A stretch of DNA of 64,000 nt from Bacillota bacterium (lineage in GTDB: Bacteria; Bacillota; Clostridia; Lachnospirales; Lachnospiraceae), in the NCBI GenBank assembly GCA_023398375.1, contig JAEWSH010000051.1, positions 496,001 through 560,000 of the forward strand, in the 5' to 3' direction. The position numbers were made by a program, and so were the translations under genes. The notes beneath the pieces were generated by a model. That model was given only the letters and a program-made list of their open reading frames with translations. It was not told the origin of the DNA and did not search any database. The first letter of the stretch is position 1, and each line of letters starts with the position of its first letter. Shown one piece after another: positions 32,262 through 40,048 of this stretch.

Positions 32262-33252
32262 AACAACAAAAACTATAATGACTACAAATGAAATGATCGT
32301 TGTCTATATTATCATCGCATTGGCTGTCCTGATCGGAATTGTGAATCCGGCATTTGCCCAGATGTCTACTGTTATTACATTATCAAGAGCAATGTTAGTT
32401 ACCTTGATTTTTGCCGTTTGTGAAATGGTTGTTATTGTATCCGGAGGAATTGATGTATCTTTTCCGGCAGTTGCCTGTATATCACTTTACGGAACCATTA
32501 AGTTCCTGTTGTTCGCGGACATCGATAATGCAATTATAGCATATGCTTTGGCTGGATCGATCGGAATGATATTTGGTATTGTCAATGCAATTCTGATTGC
32601 CAAAATGAAGCTTCCGCCGCTGATCGCAACACTTGGTGTCAGCAGTGTTGCAAATGGAGCGACATTGGCATTTATGGGGACAAAAGAAATATCAAATATA
32701 CCAGAACAAGTAGATAGTCTTTCAAAAATATTCATTTGTTCCTATACCAATACACAGGGGATCAGTTATCAATTAACAGCTCTTATATTGATTCCGATCT
32801 GCCTGATCATCGGTGTTTACATAGTCTTAAGGTATACGATGCTGGGACGCGGGATCTATGCGATCGGCGGGGACAAGAATGCAGCAAGGATAGCGGGATT
32901 CAATGTTGTTAAGATTCAATTTGCCATTTATATGTTTGCAGGATTTTTTGCAGGCATTGGGGGTATTACGTATATGATTCTTATGAGGCAGGCAAGCCCG
33001 CAAAGCCTTATGGGAAGTGAAATGATGGTAATTGCAGCTGTAGTAGTAGGAGGAACCAGAATAACAGGAGGCCATGGCTCTGTTACAGGAACTGTCCTGG
33101 GAGTCATACTGATAGCACTTGTACAAAATAATCTGATCATGCTGGGCGTTCCGACACACTTCCAAACATTTGTGGTAGGTCTGATCATTGTTGCCGGAAC
33201 ATCGATCACATCATTGCGAGCGAAGAAGATCGCCAATAGTGCAAAGGTTTAA
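32254..33252 (+). CDS. sugar ABC transporter permease (RbsC type), first subunit
   Basis: This 332-residue inner-membrane protein has eight to ten hydrophobic helices and the conserved GRGIYAIGGDKNAARIAGFNV loop of the RbsC/BPD_transp_2 family, which contacts the ATPase. TVLGVILIALVQNNLIMLG near the end is also typical. The start overlaps the ATPase gene, with AAAGGAGGACG as ribosome site. A second permease gene follows after 13 bp; the pair probably forms a heterodimeric channel, as in LsrCD or rhamnose importers. Confidence 0.92.
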   Translation: MSKTTKTIMTTNEMIVVYIIIALAVLIGIVNPAFAQMSTVITLSRAMLVTLIFAVCEMVVIVSGGIDVSFPAVACISLYGTIKFLLFADIDNAIIAYALAGSIGMIFGIVNAILIAKMKLPPLIATLGVSSVANGATLAFMGTKEISNIPEQVDSLSKIFICSYTNTQGISYQLTALILIPICLIIGVYIVLRYTMLGRGIYAIGGDKNAARIAGFNVVKIQFAIYMFAGFFAGIGGITYMILMRQASPQSLMGSEMMVIAAVVVGGTRITGGHGSVTGTVLGVILIALVQNNLIMLGVPTHFQTFVVGLIIVAGTSITSLRAKKIANSAKV

Positions 33253-33265
33253 GGGGGCGGAAAAA

Positions 33266-34240
33266 ATGAACAAAATAAAAACATCCTTAAAAAATACGGA
33301 GAAAAATACACTTGCATTATTTGGAATTGCAGTTCTGATATTTATAGTGATGGGAATATTAGCACCTAAGTCATTTCTTGGAGTTGCCAATATGCAGGGA
33401 ATGTGCATACAGTTTCCGGAATTTGGGATCCTGGCATTCGGAATGATGCTGGCGATGATTTCAGGAGGAATCGATCTGTCGCTTGTAGGAATTGCAAATC
33501 TTTCGGGAATCATATGTGCGACTATCGTAATTCGCATAGGAGGAAGTGCACAATCCATCCTATTAGGAATCATATGTGCGATCATGATAGGAGCATTATG
33601 TGGTGTCTTTAACGGATTTCTGATTGGATATTTAAAAATACCGCCAATGCTGGTCACTCTTTGCGGTCTGCAGCTATATACAGGAATCGGGCTTGCAATC
33701 ACCAAAGGTCCTGCATTGACCGGACTTCCGGAGGCTTTCAGTTTGATTGCGAACGGCGCGATATCGGGAATTCCGCTTGCGTTGATCATATTTATCGTGG
33801 TAGCGGTTGTGATGAGCTTTCTATTAAAATCAACAGTATATGGACAGCATGTAAGTTATATGGGTACCAATGATGTTGCATCGAGGTATTCAGGAATGAA
33901 TAACCTGAAAGTTATAGTTAAGACTTATCTGATCTCTGGTATATTAGGTGCTGTCGGAGGAATTTTAATGGTTTCGCACTATAATTCAGCAAAGTCTGAT
34001 TATGGCAGTTCCTATACCTTGCTGACATTATTGATTGTTGTACTTGGCGGAACAGATCCGGACGGCGGAAAAGGAAAAGTATTAGGAGTATCATTAGCGG
34101 TCATCGTATTGCAGCTGGTATCCAGTGCATTTAATATTTTAAGAGTAAATTCTTTTGTAAAGACATTTGTGTGGGGACTCATGTTATTGCTGATCATGGT
34201 GGGCACCAGAGCAATTGAAGCTAAGAAGAATACAAGATAA
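33266..34240 (+). CDS. sugar ABC transporter permease (RbsC type), second subunit
   Basis: This is the second channel subunit, 324 residues with about nine membrane helices (for example LALFGIAVLIFIVMGILAP). STVYGQHVSYMGTNDVASRYSGM replaces the usual G(R)AIGGN-type loop, and GGTDPDGGKGKVLGVSLAVIVLQLV matches the C-terminal conserved stretch. I chose the ATG at 33266 behind AAGGGGGCGG; an earlier in-frame ATG would overlap the first permease and lacks a ribosome site. Two different permeases in one operon suggest a heterodimer. The next gene, a cupin, begins 40 bp later. Confidence 0.9.
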   Translation: MNKIKTSLKNTEKNTLALFGIAVLIFIVMGILAPKSFLGVANMQGMCIQFPEFGILAFGMMLAMISGGIDLSLVGIANLSGIICATIVIRIGGSAQSILLGIICAIMIGALCGVFNGFLIGYLKIPPMLVTLCGLQLYTGIGLAITKGPALTGLPEAFSLIANGAISGIPLALIIFIVVAVVMSFLLKSTVYGQHVSYMGTNDVASRYSGMNNLKVIVKTYLISGILGAVGGILMVSHYNSAKSDYGSSYTLLTLLIVVLGGTDPDGGKGKVLGVSLAVIVLQLVSSAFNILRVNSFVKTFVWGLMLLLIMVGTRAIEAKKNTR

Positions 34241-34280
34241 CATAAATAAAGCGCGCTAAAGCGGCAGATAGGAGCTGAAT

Positions 34281-34763
34281 ATGAGAAGAATCAAAGCAAA
34301 AGAACTGACAGAAGCAGCATTCCAAGAATATGGAAGTTATTATGATTTATTGAATCCGCAGGGGCATACATTAGGCAGTTTTTATCACGACCATGTATTG
34401 TATCCGGTATCGGGCAATATGCCGGTCGGATTTTCCACGTTAGTGGTTCAGAAAGAAGATAAGATGATTATTACCGCAGCGGAATATCATAACTCAACGG
34501 GAGAAATCATACTACCGCTGGATGGAGATATTGTTGTGCATGTGGCACCTCCTTCTACAAAGCCGGTACCTGAGTCGACAGAAGCCTTTTTAGTGCCAAA
34601 AGGAACCATTCTCAGACTAAATGCAGGTGTGTGGCATCTTGCGCCATTTTCGGTGAAAGAAGAACAGGTCCATATTATGATAGCACTTCCGGAAAGAACA
34701 TATCTCAGTGATTGTATCGTTGTAGATTATGAAACAGAGCAACAGATAGAAATAGAATTATAA
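34281..34763 (+). CDS. AllA-like cupin protein (ureidoglycolate lyase superfamily)
   Basis: The 160-residue protein has the beta-rich pattern of AllA-type cupins, with FSTLVVQKEDKMIITAAEYHNSTGEIILPLDGDIVVHV, then FLVPKGTILRLNAGVWHLAPF. Ureidoglycolate lyase acts in allantoin breakdown, but nothing else here points to purine degradation. In a sugar-uptake operon beside DhaK/DhaL and PfkB kinases it more likely acts on a sugar acid or sugar intermediate, or serves as a mutarotase or isomerase-like helper. The GVWH segment holds a likely metal or active-site His. The exact reaction is unknown. GATAGGAGCT is the ribosome site. Confidence 0.65.
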   Translation: MRRIKAKELTEAAFQEYGSYYDLLNPQGHTLGSFYHDHVLYPVSGNMPVGFSTLVVQKEDKMIITAAEYHNSTGEIILPLDGDIVVHVAPPSTKPVPESTEAFLVPKGTILRLNAGVWHLAPFSVKEEQVHIMIALPERTYLSDCIVVDYETEQQIEIEL

Positions 34764-34784
34764 TGACAAAAGGAGAAGAAGAAT

Positions 34785-35795
34785 ATGAAGAAAATCATTA
34801 ATCAGCCAGAAAATTATGTTAATGAAATGTTGGAAGGATTATACATAGCACATCCGGATCTTATTACTTATACGAATGATGATTTGAGATGTCTGATCAC
34901 GGCAAATAAAAAAGAGGGTAAAGTTGGAATCGCGACCGGTGGAGGTTCAGGACATCTTCCTTTATTTTTAGGATATGTAGGAAAAGGTATGCTGGATGGC
35001 TGCTCTGTTGGTGATGTATTTCAGTCTCCGAGTGCGGAGCAAATGCTGGCAGTGACGAAAGCAATTGATTCGGGAGCGGGTGTACTGTACATATATGGTA
35101 ATTATAATGGTGATATTTTCAATTTTGATATGGCAGCAGAGCAAGCTGATTTTGAAGAAGATATTCGGGTCGAGAGTGTTGTGGCCGGTGAGGATGTAGC
35201 ATCAGCAGGACCGGCCGGACCAGATGAAAAAAATACGAGACGCGGTGTTGCCGGAATTATTTTTGTATATAAGTGTGCGGGAGCAGCGGCAGACGCCATG
35301 CTGGATCTGGATGAAGTAAAGAGGATTGCAGAGAAAGCGGCTGCGAATGTGAGAACAATGGGCGTAGCATTGACTCCTTGTATTGTACCGCGTGTGGGAA
35401 GACCGGGATTTGAGATTGCAGAGGACGAGATGGAGATCGGTATGGGTATCCATGGAGAGACTGGAATCAGAAAAGGAAAATTAGAGCCTGCAGATGCAAT
35501 TACTACAGAAATGCTGGAAAAAATTATAGAAGACATTCCATATGTGGCAGGAGATGAAGTGGCAGTACTGGTAAATGGTCTGGGAGCAACAACATTGGAT
35601 GAACAATATATCGTTACCAGAAAAATAGACAGCATATTAAAAGAAAAAGGAATAACAGCTTATAAATATTATGTGGGTGAGTATGCAACATCACTGGAAA
35701 TGGCAGGTTTCTCTATATCATTATTAAAGTTGGATGATGAATTAAAGCAATATTTGGATGCCCCTGCACAAACACCTTTTTTTGTGCAGGTGTAG
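34785..35795 (+). CDS. dhaK: DhaK-family dihydroxyacetone/tetrulose kinase subunit
   Basis: This 336-residue subunit binds a small ketose and presents it for phosphorylation. GGGSGHLPLFLGYVG near residue 47 and the GIHGE segment near residue 220, whose His covalently binds dihydroxyacetone in studied DhaK proteins, are intact, as is AGPAGPDEKNTRRGVAGI. DhaK relatives also phosphorylate erythrulose in tetritol catabolism, which would fit a sugar importer operon better than free dihydroxyacetone. AAAGGAGAAG is the ribosome site. The partner DhaL is 429 bp downstream, separated by palindromic element A4. No PTS-type DhaM is seen. Confidence 0.88.
   Translation: MKKIINQPENYVNEMLEGLYIAHPDLITYTNDDLRCLITANKKEGKVGIATGGGSGHLPLFLGYVGKGMLDGCSVGDVFQSPSAEQMLAVTKAIDSGAGVLYIYGNYNGDIFNFDMAAEQADFEEDIRVESVVAGEDVASAGPAGPDEKNTRRGVAGIIFVYKCAGAAADAMLDLDEVKRIAEKAAANVRTMGVALTPCIVPRVGRPGFEIAEDEMEIGMGIHGETGIRKGKLEPADAITTEMLEKIIEDIPYVAGDEVAVLVNGLGATTLDEQYIVTRKIDSILKEKGITAYKYYVGEYATSLEMAGFSISLLKLDDELKQYLDAPAQTPFFVQV
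35763..35790 (+). terminator. hairpin overlapping the end of dhaK
   Basis: CCTGCACAAA pairs with TTTGTGCAGG around 8 bases, inside the last codons of dhaK. It is not followed by a T-run. It may pause transcription or protect the mRNA end before element A4. Confidence 0.5.
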
Positions 35796-35801
35796 AATTA
35801 G

Positions 35802-36164
35802 AGTATCAATTTGTCAATTTGCAAGATTTATGTTTCGATAAAATTGATACACAACCTAGTACAACGTTCTTAAATTACCTTTACAAATTATCTGGTCTGA
35901 TTTCACTGATACAGCAACGGTCAAACCTCGGTGTAGCACCACTACACCTACGTTTGCCCATTACAGTCTCAGCAAAATCATTCTTAGAAATTTGTAAAGG
36001 CATTTAGAAACGTTGTACTGGTTCATTCGCAACACGCTCTCGTTTGGATTCAGCACGCAGTAGCGGCGTTCATACAGTTGCTCACCGAACTATGTTGTGC
36101 ATCAATTATAATGTTACATGTAATGTGCAAATTGACAAAGCCTAATTTTATGGTATTAGGTTGA
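35802..36164. repeat. palindromic element family A, copy A4, with a nested 162-bp element
   Basis: The orientation is that of A3. The arms GTCAATTTGCAAG...AATTGATACACAAC and AACTATGTTGTGCATCAATT...TGTGCAAATTGAC flank the central module TTCATTCGCAACACGCTCTC...TTCATACAGTTGCTC. The left arm is interrupted by a separate element at 35858-36019. The copy lies within the operon, between dhaK and dhaL, and fills most of that 429-bp gap. Confidence 0.8.
35858..36019. mobile_element. 162-bp MITE-like element nested in A4
   Basis: The left end AGTACAACGTTCTTAAATTA and the right end, read inverted, AGTACAACGTTTCTAAATGC continue into CCTTTACAAATT on both sides: 28 of 32 bases match. The centre holds a further small hairpin (GGTGTAGCACCACTACACC). 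A2 and A3 have CACAACATAGTTCATTCG uninterrupted where this element sits. No transposase is encoded, and the exact target duplication is ambiguous (2-3 bp). Confidence 0.7.
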
Positions 36165-36223
36165 ATAAATGGCATTTAATCAATTTATAAGTAGACGGCT
36201 GAAGGTCGCAGATAGGAGCTAAA

Positions 36224-36865
36224 ATGGATATAACAGTACTAATTCGTTTCTTAGAAGAAGCAAGTAAAATAATGCAGGAAAACAGAGAATATTTAATAGA
36301 TCTGGATAGCGTAGTAGGTGACGGAGATCTTGGACTTACCATGAGCGATGGGTATAAGGCTGCTTATGAAGCTGTTAAGGGAGGGACCGAAAAAGATGCA
36401 GGTAAACTGCTCTATACGGCAGGAAAAGCAATGTCTGTTGCAGTACCTTCCACGATGGGAACGTTAATGGCATCCGGGTTCATGCAGGCAGGAAAAGTAT
36501 TAAAAGGTAAAACGGAATTATCAGTACACGATATGGAAGATCTCTTTCAGGGATACTTTGATGGCGTCATGAATCGTGGTAAGGCAAAAGTTGGTGATAA
36601 GACATTTCTTGATGGAATGGTGCCAGCGATAATGGCGCTAAAGGAGTCCATTGCGAATGGAGATACGCTGAAGGAAGCATCTGAAAAGGCAGCAGATGCA
36701 GCGCAGAAAGGTTTTGAGCATACAATAACAATGATTGCAGTGCATGGAAGGGCAGCCACCAGAGGAGAAGCTTCCCGAAGCTTACAAGATCCTGGAGCTG
36801 CTGTAGCCGCGCTTATGATGAAAGCATTTATGTTATCACAGGCAGTAGAAGGGAAGAAAGTATGA
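36224..36865 (+). CDS. dhaL: DhaL-family kinase subunit (nucleotide-binding)
   Basis: This 213-residue subunit carries the nucleotide that phosphorylates the sugar held by DhaK. VVGDGDLGLTM near residue 32 holds the Asp residues that bind two Mg ions; the usual His of GDGDHG is Leu here. The phosphate-binding loop that normally reads GGASGPLFG is AVPSTMGTLMAS. RGKAKVGDKTFLDGMVP and GRAATRGEASRSLQDPGA are well conserved. These changes suggest a specialised paralogue rather than a standard dihydroxyacetone kinase. It overlaps the PfkB kinase gene by 4 bp. Ribosome site GATAGGAGCT. Confidence 0.82.
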   Translation: MDITVLIRFLEEASKIMQENREYLIDLDSVVGDGDLGLTMSDGYKAAYEAVKGGTEKDAGKLLYTAGKAMSVAVPSTMGTLMASGFMQAGKVLKGKTELSVHDMEDLFQGYFDGVMNRGKAKVGDKTFLDGMVPAIMALKESIANGDTLKEASEKAADAAQKGFEHTITMIAVHGRAATRGEASRSLQDPGAAVAALMMKAFMLSQAVEGKKV

Positions 36866-37758
36866 AAATTTTGAATTTTGGTTCCTTAAATATTGATTAC
36901 GTATACGCAGTGGATCACATGGTGAAAGAGGGAGAAACCTTATCATCTAAGAGACTTGAAGTATTCCTGGGCGGGAAAGGTCTTAACCAGTCGGTAGCTT
37001 TGGCAAAGGCAGGAGTCCCTGTATATCACGCAGGTATGGTAGGAGAAGACGGGCAGATTTTTTTTGATGCCTGTAAAAAATACGGTATTAATACCAAACA
37101 TGTAAAACAGATAAAGGGAAAAAGCGGGCACACTATAATCCAAGTTGATACGGAAGCACAGAATAGCATTTTGCTCTATGGAGGAAGTAACCGCTCTCTG
37201 ACAAGAGAATTTATTGATGAGGTAATCAGTTCTTTTGAAAAAGACGACTACATTTTACTGCAAAATGAAGTCAATCATCTGGATTATATCATTGAAAGGG
37301 CATATGAGCAGGGGCTGAGAATCATATTAAATCCTTCTCCTTATGATAATTATATGAAAGCGTGTGATTTGTCAAAAATATCCTATTTCATTTTAAATGA
37401 GGTAGAGGGCGAACAGATTACAGGTGTAACTGAACCGGATGCGATACTTGAACACATAATGAATCAATATCCAAATGCAAAGATAGTATTAACTTTGGGA
37501 AGCGGGGGCTCTGTCTATAAAGACAGTGTGATAGAATATCATCAGGACATCTGCAAGGTAAAAGCAGTTGATACGACAGCAGCAGGTGATACATTTACAG
37601 GTTATTTTATCGCTGGACTGATTGAAAATAAGAAAATCCCGGAGAATTTAAAAATGTGTGCAATGGCTTCCGCAATTGCAGTATCAAGAAAAGGAGCTTC
37701 ACCTTCAATACCTGACTTAAGTGAAGTACAGGCGGAATTAAAGAAATATCCGTCATAG
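36862..37758 (+). CDS. PfkB-family carbohydrate kinase (ribokinase-like)
   Basis: This 298-residue sugar kinase has the two PfkB signatures: GGKGLNQSVALAKAG near residue 35 and DTTAAGDTFTGYFIAG near residue 235, with the catalytic Asp in AAGDTF. NPSPYDN and LNEVEGEQITG are typical of ribokinase-like members. The substrate is probably the transported sugar or a product of it; ribose is possible but the DhaK/DhaL pair beside it argues for an unusual sugar. The start overlaps the dhaL stop by 4 bp, so the two are translated together. It is the last gene of the operon and is followed by a long palindrome. Confidence 0.88.
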   Translation: MKILNFGSLNIDYVYAVDHMVKEGETLSSKRLEVFLGGKGLNQSVALAKAGVPVYHAGMVGEDGQIFFDACKKYGINTKHVKQIKGKSGHTIIQVDTEAQNSILLYGGSNRSLTREFIDEVISSFEKDDYILLQNEVNHLDYIIERAYEQGLRIILNPSPYDNYMKACDLSKISYFILNEVEGEQITGVTEPDAILEHIMNQYPNAKIVLTLGSGGSVYKDSVIEYHQDICKVKAVDTTAAGDTFTGYFIAGLIENKKIPENLKMCAMASAIAVSRKGASPSIPDLSEVQAELKKYPS

Positions 37759-37837
37759 GAATTGGGAGTGGTATATCGTTTAATGTGAATGCGGAGTGGG
37801 TAGCTGCTCCACATTATTTACAAACATTCAAAAAGTA

Positions 37838-37986
37838 GTGGTACATGGGTATGAAAATCAATGAAGGATCCTATAAAAACGCCGGTTCTTATGCGTCAGA
37901 GAGCGAAGCAATTCAGACGTATTAGTACCGCTGCGTTTTTTATCGGTGTGGGAGCGCGTCCGAATGATTTCATACCCATGTACCAC
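37838..37986. repeat. 149-bp palindromic element between pfkB and lacI genes
   Basis: GTGGTACATGGGTATGAAA (37838-37856) is perfectly complementary to TTTCATACCCATGTACCAC (37968-37986). Inside, ATAAAAACGCCGGTTCTTATGC and the inverse of GTATTAGTACCGCTGCGTT pair imperfectly, so the whole element folds into one long hairpin. It is unrelated in sequence to family A. Between convergent genes it can end transcription from both sides. Confidence 0.75.
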
Positions 37987-38020
37987 GTATTGTAAGAAAA
38001 ACTGTAATTTCAGCAAAATT

Positions 38021-39028
38021 TTAACTGTCCGAGGATTGTCTCGTACTGTGACGGAGAATGATTTCGCCATTGATATGGATCTTTATATTTTGACATTCAT
38101 TGTTTACAAGTGATTCATGCAATAATCTGACGGCAGCAGATCCCATTCTGTTCTTGTATACACGCATTGTGGATAAAGTCGGTGAGCTGATGGCGGAAAA
38201 ACGGATATCATCAAATCCAATAATACTGATATCCTGTGGAATTTTGTAATTAAATTCTTTTAAGGCTTTTATAGCACCAAGTGCGATCACATCATTGTCG
38301 GCAAAGATACAAGGCGGAATTTTATGATTGGCTTCTAAATATTGTTTCATGCCTGTATAGGAACCAAGCATGGTCGGTTCCAATAAATATTCATCTTCCG
38401 GTTGAAAGGAAAGAGCAAGCTTTTCAACAATCTGATGGAATCCATACGATCGTTCTATGAAGTTCTGGCTGTACATCTTGCTGTGCATATAACCAATAGA
38501 GGTAAATCCTAATGATGCAAGATGAGTGACAGCAGTATGAACCATCTCCTGATTGGACATAGTAACAGTATTACAAGGAAATGTCTGCATATCATTGTCG
38601 ATTACAACATAGGGACGGGGAATTTTTTGAAGAATCGGATATGCAGTTTCATCAAGTTCGGTTCCCAGAACAAAAACACCATCGACCGAAGAAAAATCGA
38701 TACTATTCAGACTTCCTTCCAGATCCTGAAGTGATACAACGATTCCAAGATGATATCCCTGTTTACGGCATTCGGTCTCAAGAGAATCAATAATAGAAGA
38801 GACAAAACCAGCATTTTCCTCGACCAACAGGCCATTTTTTGCATATTTCAAAAAAATGAAATTTTTGGCGGTCTGGGAAGAACGCTTTGTAGGAACATAA
38901 TTATTTTCCTTTAATATAGCAAGTATTTCCTGTCTTTTTGCATCGCTGACACCGTTCTTATTATTAAGAACGAGTGAGACCGCAGCGGGCGATACGTTAG
39001 CAATTTTAGCAATTTCTTTTAACGTCAA
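38021..39028 (-). CDS. LacI family transcriptional regulator of the sugar operon
   Basis: This 335-residue repressor has an N-terminal LacI helix-turn-helix (TLKEIAKIANVSPAAVSLVLNNK) with the hinge helix region following, and a sugar-binding domain related to ribose-binding proteins (SVDGVFVLGTELDE, IGFDDIRFSAISSPTLST). It is convergent with the sugar operon. A 17-bp word at its own promoter recurs twice upstream of the importer, which suggests that it controls both the operon and itself. The inducer is probably the transported sugar or a phosphorylated product. Confidence 0.92.
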   Translation of the reverse strand: MTLKEIAKIANVSPAAVSLVLNNKNGVSDAKRQEILAILKENNYVPTKRSSQTAKNFIFLKYAKNGLLVEENAGFVSSIIDSLETECRKQGYHLGIVVSLQDLEGSLNSIDFSSVDGVFVLGTELDETAYPILQKIPRPYVVIDNDMQTFPCNTVTMSNQEMVHTAVTHLASLGFTSIGYMHSKMYSQNFIERSYGFHQIVEKLALSFQPEDEYLLEPTMLGSYTGMKQYLEANHKIPPCIFADNDVIALGAIKALKEFNYKIPQDISIIGFDDIRFSAISSPTLSTMRVYKNRMGSAAVRLLHESLVNNECQNIKIHINGEIILRHSTRQSSDS

Positions 39029-39070
39029 TAGAAGTACCCCTTTTCCATCTAAATTTGTTAACTAAATAAG

Positions 39071-39115
39071 TACTAAACTTAACTTAATTGTAGCATGGAT
39101 TGGGAAATAGTACAA
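39071..39115 (-). promoter_or_regulatory. lacI-type gene promoter with overlapping candidate operator
   Basis: On the minus strand TTGTAC (39115-39110) and TACAAT (39092-39087) are 17 bp apart. The candidate operator TTAAGTTAAGTTTAGTA (39087-39071) starts within the -10 and covers the transcription start, an ideal position for autorepression. Confidence 0.65.
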
Positions 39116-39206
39116 TAAATTAGAAAAAATAATCTCAAAATTAAATAAAAAAGACAGGATCTTTTATGTTTATGTTGTTCATGCTTCTGAAAAAGGAGCA
39201 TGCATA

Positions 39207-39235
39207 TTGATTTATGTAAAATGGTACTGTATAAT
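39207..39235 (+). promoter_or_regulatory. promoter of the purine cluster
   Basis: TTGATT (39207-39212), 17 bp, TATAAT (39230-39235). The leader of about 100 bases contains TTCG-N6-CGAA (about 39274-39287), a possible operator, but no purine riboswitch that I can recognise. Confidence 0.75.
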
Positions 39236-39340
39236 TCAAAAGGATTGAGCAAATTGGGAAAGTGTGATGTTTGTTCGATTCTGCGAATGGGAAAGTATTA
39301 TTTAATATGCATAATTGCGAAAGGTACAGGGTGACAAACA

Positions 39341-40045
39341 ATGAAGAAACTGGATTTACTTTATGAAGGAAAAGCTAAAAAAGTATTTACAACAGAAGAT
39401 CCTGACGTATTAATTGTGGATTACAAGGATGATGCAACCGCATTTAACGGATTGAAAAAAGGAACCATTGTTGGTAAAGGTGTTGTCAATAACAGAATGA
39501 GCAACCACGTATTTAAGATCCTTGAAAAAGAAGGCGTCCCAACTCATTTCATAGAAGAATTAAGTGACAGGGAAACAGCAGTTAAAAAAGTAGAAATCGT
39601 ACCACTTGAAGTAATTATTCGTAATGTTGCAGCCGGCAGCTTTTCTAAGAGACTTGGAGTTGAAGAAGGGATTGAGTTCAAACAACCGACGATTGAATTC
39701 AGTTATAAAAATGATGATTTGGGAGATCCTCTTATCAATTCATATTTTGCAGTAGCGCTTGAACTCGCAACATGGGAAGAGCTTGAAACAATTAAAAAAT
39801 ATGCTTTTCAAGTAAATGATGTGTTGAAGACATATTTCTTACAAGCAGATATTAAATTAATCGATTTTAAGATTGAATTTGGCAGATATAAAGGACAAAT
39901 TATTTTAGCTGATGAGACATCGCCTGATACTTGCAGACTTTGGGATGTTCATACCAATGAAAAATTAGATAAAGATCGTTTCCGTCGTGATCTTGGAAAT
40001 GTAGAAGAGGCATATAACGAAGTTTTCAAACGTTTGGGGTTATAA
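39341..40045 (+). CDS. purC: phosphoribosylaminoimidazole-succinocarboxamide synthase
   Basis: This enzyme joins aspartate to CAIR with ATP to make SAICAR in purine synthesis. At 234 residues it is the normal bacterial length. YEGKAKKVF at residue 9, VPLEVIIRNVAAGSFSKRLG near residue 88, LIDFKIEFGR and the late DETSPDTCRLWD are the conserved SAICAR synthetase segments. The leader has a strong promoter about 110 bp upstream. purF starts 3 bp after the stop codon, so both are in one transcript. Confidence 0.96.
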   Translation: MKKLDLLYEGKAKKVFTTEDPDVLIVDYKDDATAFNGLKKGTIVGKGVVNNRMSNHVFKILEKEGVPTHFIEELSDRETAVKKVEIVPLEVIIRNVAAGSFSKRLGVEEGIEFKQPTIEFSYKNDDLGDPLINSYFAVALELATWEELETIKKYAFQVNDVLKTYFLQADIKLIDFKIEFGRYKGQIILADETSPDTCRLWDVHTNEKLDKDRFRRDLGNVEEAYNEVFKRLGL

Positions 40046-40048
40046 TAC

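Noticed and set aside
39236..39340. Purine riboswitch before purC
   Set aside because: I could not find the conserved purine-aptamer junction sequences or three-way fold; only a small TTCG/CGAA inverted repeat is present.
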